Of a DNA stretch of 37,885 nucleotides, positions 1-6,701 are shown in pieces; position 1 is the first letter of the stretch; each line of letters begins with the position of its first letter. The notes under the pieces were generated by a model. That model saw nothing but the letters and a program-made list of their open reading frames with translations, was not told where the DNA came from and made no database searches. The DNA lies in assembly GCF_000466485.1 (NCBI RefSeq), contig NZ_KE992810.1:1251-39135 (forward strand), read 5' to 3'. The position numbers and the translations under genes are program-made. This stretch comes from [Clostridium] symbiosum ATCC 14940. GTDB lineage: Bacteria; Bacillota; Clostridia; Lachnospirales; Lachnospiraceae.

Positions 1-227
1 CAGGCTCGTAAGAGCCTGTGGATCGAAACGTCAATCAATTCCCCATCCAGTGAAGCATGCATCGGTCAGGCTCGTAAGAGCCTGTGGATCGAAACCATCA
101 GGTTCTTCGGCTTCTCCCTGATGGCGTAGGGTCAGGCTCGTAAGAGCCTGTGGATCGAAACACGTACAAGGGGCCGTTGACAAGTTTAATCAGATGGTCA
201 GGCTCGTAAGAGCCTGTGGATTGAGGT
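1..227 (+). CRISPR. CRISPR array, trailer end, type I-C-like repeat
   Basis: Four copies of a 32-nt repeat lie at 1-29 (cut by the window edge), 64-95, 130-161 and 196-227. The repeat begins GGTCAGGCTC and ends GTGGATCGAAAC; its core CAGGCTC-GTAA-GAGCCTG is a 7-bp stem with a 4-nt loop. The three spacers (30-63, 96-129, 162-195) are each 34 nt. Repeat length, the stem and the GTGGAT(T/C)GAAAC end are typical of type I-C repeats (family knowledge). The fourth copy is intact up to GTGGAT and then degenerates (TTGAGGT instead of TCGAAAC). A degenerate terminal repeat normally marks the leader-distal end, so the leader and cas genes should lie to the left, outside the window. The spacer targets cannot be identified here. 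Confidence 0.96.
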
Positions 228-354
228 TTTATTGGCGCAAAGAGGTGTGGATTCCGGGGATAAGAGATCGGCAGATGAAATCTGTCAGCAGGAACTGAAG
301 AATGCTGTCTGCATCACACTTAAGGAAAAGGGGGCTCAGGAAAAGGGGAGTCTT

Positions 355-495
355 ATGAAAAATGTGATCCGGACGATGGGGTATGTCCGAAGCAGTACTT
401 CCTTAGTGGAGGCTGCTGAAAAGGGGATGAAGTATGGAAGGAAGACAGGGGAGATTGTGCAGGATGAAGAGAAGCAGTTTAGGCTGGGAAATTGA
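355..495 (+). CDS. Small hypothetical protein (46 aa)
   Basis: A short open frame starts at ATG 355, 6-10 bases after a purine-rich AAAAGGGGAG ribosome site, and encodes 46 residues, basic at the start and ending in a charged helix-like stretch (EAAEKGMKYGRKTGEI and following). The frame stays open upstream to a TTG at 232, directly after the last CRISPR repeat, but that extension has no ribosome site and reads like non-coding sequence. I do not recognise a family. It could be a real small protein or the 3' remnant of a gene cut off when the CRISPR end was formed. Apart from this frame, 228-634 shows no other convincing gene. Confidence 0.35.
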   Translation: MKNVIRTMGYVRSSTSLVEAAEKGMKYGRKTGEIVQDEEKQFRLGN

Positions 496-634
496 CAATC
501 TTGCTAAACTGAAAAGTGCAGTTCGCTAAGGAAGAATGATACCCGGTGTCAGAAAATAGTTTGGAGAAACTGAGTAACAACAGCAAAAACAATCATTCAT
601 AGCGATTAAATCACCAGAAGAATTTACCTGCACA

Positions 635-699
635 TTAGGAAATGATTAATAAATTCTTTAGCATTCAATAATACAATAATTCAAAAGATTTATTATAAT
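635..699 (+). promoter_or_regulatory. VanR-type box array plus minus-10, upstream of DUF3795 gene
   Basis: Three 11-bp units in tandem occupy 635-645 (TTAGGAAATGA), 646-656 (TTAATAAATTC) and 657-667 (TTTAGCATTCA). A TATAAT follows at 694-699 after exactly 26 bp. Eleven-bp direct repeats are the usual target layout of OmpR/PhoB-family regulators. The same first two units, with the same 59-bp distance from array start to TATAAT, occur in front of the vanR-like gene (4294-4358). I infer that this promoter is controlled by the VanR-like regulator encoded at 4392. Confidence 0.55.
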
Positions 700-718
700 G
701 TTAGAGGAGATAAAAATC

Positions 719-754
719 ATGGAACGTGAAGTGTATAAGCCGGATTGGGTATAG
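719..754 (+). CDS. Possible 11-codon leader peptide
   Basis: ATG 719 follows a good ribosome site (AGAGGAGAT at about 703-711) and opens an 11-codon frame (MEREVYKPDWV) ending in TAG 752-754, just before the ribosome site of the DUF3795 gene. It lies directly downstream of the TATAAT at 694. It may be a leader peptide coupled to the next gene, or the truncated start of a lost gene. The ribosome site is the only positive evidence. Confidence 0.25.
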   Translation: MEREVYKPDWV

Positions 755-769
755 AGTTAAGGAGGCATC

Positions 770-1321
770 ATGAAAGGATTTAAACGACAGAATCAGTTAT
801 TTTCTCTCTGTGGATTGAATTGTGGACTTTGTCCCATGTTTTTGAATAAAAACTGCCCCGGCTGCGGGGGCGGTGAAGGAAACCAGACATGCAAAATTGC
901 GAGATGCAGCATTGAGCATGATGGAGTAGAATACTGCTTTCAGTGCGGTGAATACCCTTGTGAAAAATATGAGCATATTGACGATTTTGATTCCTTTATA
1001 ACGCACCGCCAACGAAAGGCTGATTTAAAAAAGGCCAAGCTGTCAGGAGTGGAAGCTTATAATAAGGAACAACAAGAGAAGGTAAGAATACTGGATATTC
1101 TCCTGTCCGGCTACAATGACGGACGGAAAAAGACACTCTTTTGTGTAGCTGTAAATCTTTTGGAATTACAAGAGCTGCAAGAAGTACTTAGAGAGATTGA
1201 GAATAGACCTGACATAAAGATGCTGACACTCAAAGAAAAAAGTGCTTTTGTTGCAGGACTGCTTCAAGATACAGCATCGAATAGAGGGATTGATCTGAAA
1301 CTGCACAAAAAAAAGCGGTGA
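770..1321 (+). CDS. DUF3795 domain protein, cysteine-rich (183 aa)
   Basis: The first 64 residues carry ten cysteines (14, 18, 21, 29, 32, 41, 46, 56, 59, 64), including CGLNCGLCP, CPGCGG and CFQCGEYPC. This spacing is that of the DUF3795 family, whose members are thought to bind a metal or iron-sulfur cluster; no reaction is established. The remaining 120 residues are highly charged and mostly helical. The start ATG 770 follows AAGGAGG at 759-765. The gene sits behind the regulator box array at 635-667 and a possible 11-codon leader, so it may belong to the VanR-like regulon. A much shorter relative (84 aa) is found at 37451. Family call is firm; function is unknown. Confidence 0.85.
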   Translation: MKGFKRQNQLFSLCGLNCGLCPMFLNKNCPGCGGGEGNQTCKIARCSIEHDGVEYCFQCGEYPCEKYEHIDDFDSFITHRQRKADLKKAKLSGVEAYNKEQQEKVRILDILLSGYNDGRKKTLFCVAVNLLELQELQEVLREIENRPDIKMLTLKEKSAFVAGLLQDTASNRGIDLKLHKKKR

Positions 1322-1399
1322 TAGGAAGCTCTCATTCTTTGTCAGTGACAAACCAAAATAAAAAGGGATTGAGAATAGCAAAATGAAAGGTAAATTCAT

Positions 1400-1864
1400 A
1401 TGAAGTACACGTGTATGCTTATATCGGTAGCCGACATTAATGCCGCGAGAAAATTTTATGAGGATTTGTTCAGATTGGAAGTATTTCAGGATTACGGAAG
1501 AAACATCGCTTTTACCTGCGGCCTGGCATTGCAGCAGGATTTTGACTGGCTGGTGAACCTGCCGAAAGAAAAGGTATTAAAGAAATCCAACAATGCAGAA
1601 ATCGTCTTTGAAGAACAGGATTTTGATGGTTTTCTGAATAAGTTGAAAGAATATCCTGACATAGAATATCTGGGAGAAGTGCTCGAGCATAGCTGGGGCC
1701 AGCGGGTGATTCGGTTTTATGATTTAGACGGACATATCATAGAAGTTGGCGAGGATATGAAAATGGTGATAAAACGTTTTCTTGCTTCCGGTATGAATAT
1801 GGAAGAAATCGCTGTGAAAATGGACGCTTCCGTGGAGGACTTAATGAAACTTTTGAATCATTAA
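1400..1864 (+). CDS. VOC-family (glyoxalase/bleomycin-resistance fold) protein (154 aa)
   Basis: Residues 1-120 read as a vicinal-oxygen-chelate fold: an opening beta strand (MKYTCMLISVADI), the helix AARKFYEDLF, and a closing strand with FYDLDGHIIEVGE, where the last Glu is the usual metal-ligand position. A C-terminal extension (about 124-154, VIKRFLASGMNMEEIAVKM and on) looks like a small helical, HTH-like appendix that most VOC proteins of this size lack. Such proteins can be isomerases, dioxygenases or drug-binding resistance proteins; the substrate cannot be told. Start ATG 1400 has an AAAGG site nine bases upstream. The gene stands alone, 78 bp after the DUF3795 gene. Confidence 0.85.
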   Translation: MKYTCMLISVADINAARKFYEDLFRLEVFQDYGRNIAFTCGLALQQDFDWLVNLPKEKVLKKSNNAEIVFEEQDFDGFLNKLKEYPDIEYLGEVLEHSWGQRVIRFYDLDGHIIEVGEDMKMVIKRFLASGMNMEEIAVKMDASVEDLMKLLNH

Positions 1865-1926
1865 AATGTCCATTTTCCTGTAAGGTTTTCATAGGGATAT
1901 ATTATACGTGGGAGGTGTCGGAGCAA

Positions 1927-2466
1927 ATGAAACAATATATTGCATTTTTGCGTGGTATCAATATAAGCGGCAAAAATAAAGTGTCCATGGCAGAGTTAAA
2001 AGAAGGTTTTGAAAAACTTGATTTTGGAGATGTTAAGACATATTTGAACAGCGGAAATGTGATTTTTTCAGGTGACGAAGATGAGGATGAAACGTTTACA
2101 AATCAGATTGAGGTAATGATAAAAAAACGGTTTGGCTTGGATATTCCTGTTTTTGTCATAGCAAAAGAAAAACTTGAGAACATCTTGCATAATGCACCGG
2201 ACTGGTGGGGGAACGGAAATAATGAAATTTATGACAATCTCATTTTCATTATTCCGCCGGCCACATTCGCAGAGGTATATAGTGAGATTGGAGAGCCTAG
2301 AGAGGAATTAGAAAAAATAAAGGAATATAAAGAAGTGATATTTTGGTCTTTCAGCCGAAAAGATTATCAAAAAACAAATTGGTGGTCTAAGACAGCAAGT
2401 GCAGCTATCAGCAGCAAATTAACGATAAGAACGGTAAATACTGTTAAAAAGACAGTTGGAATGTAA
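1927..2466 (+). CDS. DUF1697 domain protein (179 aa)
   Basis: The N-terminus (MKQYIAFLRGINISGKNKV) followed by a helix and YLNSGNVIFSG is the hallmark of the DUF1697 family, short cytoplasmic proteins of about 180 residues with no established activity. The length matches. I place the start at ATG 1927 rather than at GTG 1915: the GGAGG ribosome site is at 1911-1915 and overlaps that GTG, while it lies 11 bases before ATG 1927, which also gives the typical family N-terminus. The C-terminus (TIRTVNTVKKTVGM) corresponds to the usual family end, so the protein is complete. The gene is A+T-rich, like its two downstream neighbours, which suggests a common acquired origin. Confidence 0.88.
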   Translation: MKQYIAFLRGINISGKNKVSMAELKEGFEKLDFGDVKTYLNSGNVIFSGDEDEDETFTNQIEVMIKKRFGLDIPVFVIAKEKLENILHNAPDWWGNGNNEIYDNLIFIIPPATFAEVYSEIGEPREELEKIKEYKEVIFWSFSRKDYQKTNWWSKTASAAISSKLTIRTVNTVKKTVGM

Positions 2467-2521
2467 TCGTTTTTGTTATAATTTTCAGGTAGGCAGAATA
2501 GCAGAGCAGAAAACAAAATTT

Positions 2522-3061
2522 ATGTTTGCTGATGGTCGAAGCAAAAAAGTTGTTTTTATAGCACATTGTATATTAAATCAAAATTCAATATCTGACGGGA
2601 CAGCCGTTTTTCCGGCAGCTTTTAAGGAGGTCATAAAAATTCTTCTTGATGCTGATATTGGCATTGTTCAAATGCCATGTCCTGAACTTTGCTGTTTGGG
2701 ACTTAATAGAGGTAATAACAATGGCGCAGATGATCCTGTTGTCATTGAAAATACCCGCATTCGTAAGGAAATGCAAAAAGATGAAGCTCACAAATTATTA
2801 ATGGCCCAAGTTGATTATGTAATGAAACAGATAACAGAATACAATGCCTATGGCTTTGAGATAACCGGAATCATTGGTGCAAATCGTTCGCCAAACTGTG
2901 GTGTGGAAACTACATCAGATTTTAATAAAGAGATAAGCGGGAAAGGGGTATTTATGAGCGAACTTAGTAATAGAATCAATGCGCTCAACTTGAATATTCC
3001 CATGTTAGGAATCAAAAACACTGATAACATTTTTAATCAACTAAAATCTATTATTAAGTAA
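2522..3061 (+). CDS. TudS-related putative desulfidase (DUF523-like, 179 aa)
   Basis: The protein begins SKKVVFIAHCILNQN and has conserved cysteines at about 16, 53 and 126 (HCILN, MPCPELCC, SPNCGVE). Three spaced cysteines are what TudS-type thiouracil desulfidases use to hold a [4Fe-4S] cluster that takes sulfur from a substrate; the sequence resembles the CD3072-type subgroup. An additional CC pair is at 57-58. The start ATG 2522 is chosen because the frame upstream reaches only a TTG at 2456 inside the preceding gene and adds 22 residues unlike the family. No strong ribosome site is seen, so expression may depend on the upstream gene. The real substrate is unknown. Confidence 0.75.
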   Translation: MFADGRSKKVVFIAHCILNQNSISDGTAVFPAAFKEVIKILLDADIGIVQMPCPELCCLGLNRGNNNGADDPVVIENTRIRKEMQKDEAHKLLMAQVDYVMKQITEYNAYGFEITGIIGANRSPNCGVETTSDFNKEISGKGVFMSELSNRINALNLNIPMLGIKNTDNIFNQLKSIIK

Positions 3062-3161
3062 AAATAAATTGGAATTTATCGGGCGGAACAACACATCATC
3101 AAAGAGCCGGATACACGAATGATGAGTAAATGCTATATTCAATTTGCTGCATTGTTTCTTC

Positions 3162-3192
3162 TTGACTTTTACGCTGCGTCATAGTGTATGAT
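3162..3192 (+). promoter_or_regulatory. MerR-type promoter with 19-bp spacer and dyad
   Basis: TTGACT at 3162-3167 and TATGAT at 3187-3192 are separated by 19 bp instead of 17. An imperfect palindrome (16 of 21 positions symmetric) covers 3165-3185, with the core ACGC-T-GCGT. An overlong spacer filled by a dyad is the classic layout of promoters activated by MerR-family regulators. It drives the DUF2268 gene. The predicted transcription start near 3199 makes ATG 3201 too early and supports ATG 3219. No MerR gene is in the window. Confidence 0.65.
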
Positions 3193-3218
3193 GAAGAAAA
3201 ATGAAAGGAATTAAATAT

Positions 3219-4130
3219 ATGAGAATTGTTTCTGTCCGTTCAGATGGTGTTTATTCAAAAATTATGAACGCACCTTTTGACAGGAAAAATGATATCTACC
3301 GTTATGAACTGATGAAGCCTTTTGAAAAAAAGTGGGCTTGTTACAGTGTGCCAATGAAAGCTGCAGCACGTAATGGCTATGATGTCATTATGGCAAGCGG
3401 AATGCTTGGACATATGGCGCCAACCGCTGTTGATGAAAAGCAAAAGCATAATATTGAACTGATTTCAGACAATGCGCTTTGGAAAAGATGTGAATTGTCA
3501 ATCCAAAACTCATTAAACTGCTTTATTGAGCATGGAGTAAAATTACCTGTTCAAGAGTATATGTTTACCATTTTGCTTGCAAATCCAGAAAGCCCATACA
3601 CTGTGTTAAATGATGGCTATTGCGGAGATGGAGGTATTCCGGGATATATTTTTGTTTGGCTAACTCCAAATGAATACACATTAAATCATCTTCATGTTGC
3701 TTTAGCACATGAAACAAACCATAATGTGCGGTTTCAATTTATCAAGTGGAAAAATGACATTACACTCGGTGAAATGATGGTCAGTGAAGGATTAGCTGAA
3801 AACTTTGCAACTCAAATGTATGGTGAGGATAAAGCGGGGCCTTGGGTTACTAAAACCGATATGGTAACCTTAAATGAGTATATTAAGCCAATCATTCACG
3901 ATGGTTTAAATGTTCAAGGGCTTGAAAACCTCAATGCCTATTTGTATGGCGATGAAATGGCTGCTTTGCAAAATTACGCTCCTGTTGGTTTACCTTACTG
4001 CGCAGGCTATGCTTGCGGCTATCATTTGGTTAAGCATTATTTGAACAAAACAGGGAAAAGCATTGCAGAAGCGACTATATTACCTGCGAGTGAAATCTTA
4101 GATTGTGTGGAGGACTTTTGGAACCAATAA
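3219..4130 (+). CDS. DUF2268-type putative zinc protease (303 aa)
   Basis: The centre of the protein contains LAHETNHNVRF, an HExxH zinc-binding motif with histidines at about residues 164 and 168. It is followed by SEGLAENFA near residue 190, where a Glu serves as third zinc ligand in gluzincin-type enzymes. This arrangement and the overall length fit the DUF2268 (YjaZ-like) predicted Zn-dependent proteases. There is no signal peptide or membrane segment, so it should be cytoplasmic. I chose ATG 3219: AAAGGAA at 3204-3210 is its ribosome site, while ATG 3201 lies at the predicted transcription start. The promoter has MerR-type architecture, so expression may respond to a drug or metal. The target is unknown. 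Confidence 0.75.
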   Translation: MRIVSVRSDGVYSKIMNAPFDRKNDIYRYELMKPFEKKWACYSVPMKAAARNGYDVIMASGMLGHMAPTAVDEKQKHNIELISDNALWKRCELSIQNSLNCFIEHGVKLPVQEYMFTILLANPESPYTVLNDGYCGDGGIPGYIFVWLTPNEYTLNHLHVALAHETNHNVRFQFIKWKNDITLGEMMVSEGLAENFATQMYGEDKAGPWVTKTDMVTLNEYIKPIIHDGLNVQGLENLNAYLYGDEMAALQNYAPVGLPYCAGYACGYHLVKHYLNKTGKSIAEATILPASEILDCVEDFWNQ

Positions 4131-4171
4131 AATATAATTTGGAGTTTTACAACAAGCATGCGAATTCCACT

Positions 4172-4210
4172 GGCGGTTTTGAATTTATTTTCAGGCCGCC
4201 TTTTTCTTTT
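4172..4210 (+). terminator. Putative rho-independent terminator after DUF2268 gene
   Basis: GGCGG (4172-4176) can pair with CCGCC (4196-4200), followed directly by TTTTTCTTTTT. The stem is short and the loop long (19 nt), but the T-run is convincing. It separates the protease gene from the vanR-like promoter. The rest of 4131-4293 shows nothing. Confidence 0.6.
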
Positions 4211-4293
4211 TATAAACTAAGGCTCCAGCCAAACAGTTCGGGCTTTAATATCACATTTCTCCAACATAAATAAAAATGGTAATTTTGCGTATC

Positions 4294-4358
4294 TTAGGAA
4301 ATAATTAATCATTTATCCATTATATATAAACACATTAGTGTCACGGATCAGGTATAAT
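4294..4358 (+). promoter_or_regulatory. Promoter of the vanRS-like operon with VanR-type box array
   Basis: Tandem 11-bp units at 4294-4304 (TTAGGAAATAA), 4305-4315 (TTAATCATTTA) and a weaker 4316-4326 are followed, 26 bp later, by TATAAT at 4353-4358. There is no recognisable minus-35, as expected for an activator-dependent promoter. VanR of Tn1546 is known to activate its own promoter in the phosphorylated form. The array is nearly identical to 635-667 (15 of 16 bases in TTAGGAAATAATTAAT). Confidence 0.65.
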
Positions 4359-4391
4359 GTATATGATTTAATCTGAAAGGAGTGTCATGCT

Positions 4392-5099
4392 TTGCTTGAA
4401 AAAATACTTGTTGTTGATGATGAGAAAGAAATTGCGGATCTGATCGAAGTATATCTTCAAAATGAAAATATGGATGTATATAAATTTTATTCAGGGGAGG
4501 AAGCGCTTGTCTGTATTGGAAGTACAGACTTTGACTTGGCTATATTGGACATTATGCTTCCGGATATCAGCGGACTTTCGATATGTCAGTCCATCCGAAG
4601 TAAGGAGTACACATATCCGGTAATTATGCTTACGGCTAAGGATGGAGAGACGGATAAAATTACCGGGCTTACACTCGGTGCCGATGATTATATTACAAAA
4701 CCGTTCCTGCCCCTTGAGCTGGTAGCAAGGGTAAAGGCCCAGCTACGCCGTTACAAGAAATATAATGCGGGCTCAGCGGTTCCGGCAGCAGATGAAATCT
4801 TCAAATATGCCGGTTTGACGATGAACATTAAGACATATGAATGCCGGCTTAATGGAGAGACGCTGTCACTGACCCCTACGGAGTTTTCCATACTAAGAAT
4901 TCTTTTAGAGCGCAAGTGCAGTGTCGTCAGTGCCGAAGAATTATTCCATGAAGTCTGGCAGGAAGAATATTATACCAAGAGTAACAATACAATTACCGTA
5001 CACATCCGCCATCTTCGTGAGAAGATGAAGGATACCGGGGAAAATCCCAGATATATAAAAACGGTTTGGGGGGTTGGATATAAAATTGGGGAAATTTAA
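4392..5099 (+). CDS. vanR: VanR-type response regulator (OmpR family, 235 aa)
   Basis: Receiver domain at residues 1-120 with the acidic pocket D9/D10, phosphoacceptor D53 (LAILDIMLP), the conserved Thr in MLTAKD and Lys in ITKPF. A winged-helix DNA-binding domain fills residues 135-235 (LSLTPTEFSILRIL, SNNTITVHIRHLREKM, KTVWGVGYKI). From memory the sequence tracks VanR of the VanA cluster almost segment by segment, including the HIRHLREKM and KTVWGVGYK blocks. Start is TTG 4392, eight bases after AAAGGAGTG. It overlaps the kinase gene by 26 bp, as in van clusters. No vanH, ligase or vanX follows, so it is an orphan, VanA-like regulator; the genes it controls are probably those with the 635/4294/11184 boxes. 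Confidence 0.9.
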   Translation: MLEKILVVDDEKEIADLIEVYLQNENMDVYKFYSGEEALVCIGSTDFDLAILDIMLPDISGLSICQSIRSKEYTYPVIMLTAKDGETDKITGLTLGADDYITKPFLPLELVARVKAQLRRYKKYNAGSAVPAADEIFKYAGLTMNIKTYECRLNGETLSLTPTEFSILRILLERKCSVVSAEELFHEVWQEEYYTKSNNTITVHIRHLREKMKDTGENPRYIKTVWGVGYKIGEI

Positions 5100-6234
5100 A
5101 AAAACAAAATATAACTATTCAAAGCTCGGCCGTATTACATTTATCAGAGGATTATGGATTACCATGGGAGCAGTTGCTGCAGTCTTTGCCCTGCGGATGC
5201 TGACGCGTGGACACTTGGCAGACGCGATTGTCGGGGCAGTTGCACGCAGTCTTTCAATCAGTGAGAAGGAAGCTGATTTGATATATTTCAAGATAGTGAC
5301 GGTCAATATGCAGTTTATTCTTGCGTTAGTCATAATCATATTTGTTTTTTTGTTGTTCCACATGCTGTTGGATACATATAAAAGATATTTTGATGAGGTA
5401 GTTGCAGGGATTGACAAGCTTATGGAAGAAAGGGCAGCGATTTCCCTGTCTCCGGAACTGGAGAGTGTGGAGCATAAACTGGCCGATGTAAAGCGGACAC
5501 TTGCAGAACGGGCGGATGAGGCTAAGAGGGCGGAGCAGCAGAAGAATGATCTGGTGGTATATCTGGCTCATGATATCAAGACCCCACTGACATCTGTGAT
5601 AGGATATCTCAGCCTTTTAGATGAAACACCGGATATGCCCGATGAGGAGAAAGCAAAATATATCCATACTGCATGGGAAAAGGCGAACCGGCTCAGGACC
5701 CTGGTGAATGAGTTTTTTGAGATTACCCGCAGCCATTCGGAATCTCTTCCGCTTCATAAGACAAAGGTTGATCTTTTCTATATGATTGCTCAGATTTCAG
5801 ATGAGTTGTATCCGCAGTTGAATGCATGCGGAAAAATCATAGAGAATCATGTAGATGAGGACATATCTGTATATGGAGACTCTGATAAGCTGGCCAGAGT
5901 GTTTAATAATATCCTGAAAAATGCCATTTCTTATAGTGCGGAAAACAGCGTTATCAAAGTCTCAGCCAGAGAGCTTTCAGAATGGACGGTGATTCAATTT
6001 GAAAATGATGGGGAAATTCCGGAGGATAAGCTCAATGTGATTTTTGATAAATTCTGCCGTTTAAGCAATGCGAGATTAAGCGAGACAGGAGGCTCCGGCT
6101 TGGGGCTTGCTATTGCAAAAAATATTATTGTACTGCATGGCGGACAGATAAGGGCTGAAAGCAGTAATGGACGCACTGCTTTCATCATTGAAATCCCATC
6201 AGCATCATCCAAAATCTCTGTCACAGCATCTTAG
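5074..6234 (+). CDS. vanS: VanS-type sensor histidine kinase (386 aa)
   Basis: Two membrane segments (about 25-43 and 80-99) enclose a short outside loop of some 36 residues, too small for a classic sensor domain and typical of VanA-type VanS. Then come a HAMP-like linker, the H-box YLAHDIKTPLTSVIGYL with H166, the N-box NNILKNAISYS, and the G-boxes (ETGGSGLGLAIAKNI). The whole protein follows VanS of Tn1546. The start is TTG 5074, overlapping vanR, which gives the family's N-terminus (MDIKLGKFKK); known vanS genes also start with TTG. It should phosphorylate the regulator encoded at 4392. Ligand unknown; a cell-wall signal is plausible by family. Confidence 0.9.
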   Translation: MDIKLGKFKKTKYNYSKLGRITFIRGLWITMGAVAAVFALRMLTRGHLADAIVGAVARSLSISEKEADLIYFKIVTVNMQFILALVIIIFVFLLFHMLLDTYKRYFDEVVAGIDKLMEERAAISLSPELESVEHKLADVKRTLAERADEAKRAEQQKNDLVVYLAHDIKTPLTSVIGYLSLLDETPDMPDEEKAKYIHTAWEKANRLRTLVNEFFEITRSHSESLPLHKTKVDLFYMIAQISDELYPQLNACGKIIENHVDEDISVYGDSDKLARVFNNILKNAISYSAENSVIKVSARELSEWTVIQFENDGEIPEDKLNVIFDKFCRLSNARLSETGGSGLGLAIAKNIIVLHGGQIRAESSNGRTAFIIEIPSASSKISVTAS

Positions 6235-6300
6235 CGATTTTAATACATTTACCATTTCAATCGACCTGATAGAACAGGCGGGGAATCATACGATTATGTA
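6231..6300 (+). promoter_or_regulatory. Degenerate VanR-type box after vanS, no gene downstream
   Basis: Starting on the vanS stop codon, TTAGCGATTT (6231-6240), TAATACA (6241-6247) and TTTACCATTTC (6248-6258) resemble the three box units at 11184-11216, with shorter spacing. CCTGATAGAACAGGC at 6265-6279 matches 11278-11292 in 14 of 15 bases. A weak TATGTA is at 6295. No plus-strand gene follows before the convergent minus-strand operon. It could be the remnant of a promoter that once drove target genes behind vanRS. Nothing else is seen in 6301-6450. Confidence 0.35.
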
Positions 6301-6453
6301 ATGTCAAGTACAGATTATTTGCTGTAAATGCCAAGTCAGCCCAGACTGTCACGGCAGAAGCGAAAAGACGTTATATAATAGGGCTTTTCGGGCACGGAAA
6401 TCAAGCGGCAAGATTGTACTTTTCCCGCATAAACAGCGTCCTATCGCATACAT

Positions 6454-6490
6454 GGCCACAGCACCCGCAACAAGACCGGGTGCTGTGGCC
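6454..6490. terminator. Strong hairpin between convergent transcription units
   Basis: GGCCACAGCACCCG (6454-6467) pairs perfectly with 6477-6490: a 14-bp stem with a 9-nt loop. The flanks TACAT/ATGTA extend it to about 19 bp with one bulged base. Neither side has a T-run, so it is not a standard intrinsic terminator, but it lies exactly between the vanRS operon (plus) and the end of the exporter operon (minus). It probably separates the two or protects 3' ends. Confidence 0.6.
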
Positions 6491-6503
6491 CATGTACAGC
6501 TGA

Positions 6504-6632
6504 CTAATCTTCATCATTATGTGGATGCTTTTTGGGATTCTTTTTATCATTGTATTTTTTCATAATAACCATTTTTAGTAAGCCAACGACAATCAAAACC
6601 GCAGCAATGATAATCCACCAGTATTGCTCCAT
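6504..6632 (-). CDS. Small single-span membrane protein (42 aa)
   Basis: On the minus strand an ATG at 6632 is preceded by an AAAGGGGGTGA ribosome site at good spacing. The frame encodes 42 residues: MEQYWW, a hydrophobic span of about 17 residues (IIIAAVLIVVGLLKMVI) and a strongly basic/acidic tail (KKYNDKKNPKKH and on, ending NDED). It is the last frame of the ABC exporter operon, 69 bp after the second permease, and is followed by the 6454-6490 hairpin. The topology suggests a small accessory subunit of the exporter, but no family is recognised. The ribosome site, clean hydrophobic span and operon position make a real gene likely. Confidence 0.68.
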   Translation of the reverse strand: MEQYWWIIIAAVLIVVGLLKMVIMKKYNDKKNPKKHPHNDED

Positions 6633-6701
6633 AACCTACTTCACCCCCTTTCAGTTGTCATAAATCATCTGCCCCCGTCCTATGCAGAATGGAGAAGTTC
6701 A

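Noticed and set aside
232-354. Upstream part of the 87-codon ORF after the CRISPR array
   Set aside because: Starts at TTG inside the last repeat's flank without a ribosome site; the ATG at 355 with AAAGGGGAG is the better start.
2456-2521. 22-residue N-terminal extension of the TudS-like protein
   Set aside because: Begins at a TTG inside the DUF1697 gene end with no ribosome site and is unlike the family start.
4392-6234. A complete glycopeptide-resistance cluster
   Set aside because: Only the regulator and sensor genes are present; no vanH, D-Ala-D-Lac ligase, vanX or vanY is found anywhere in the window.
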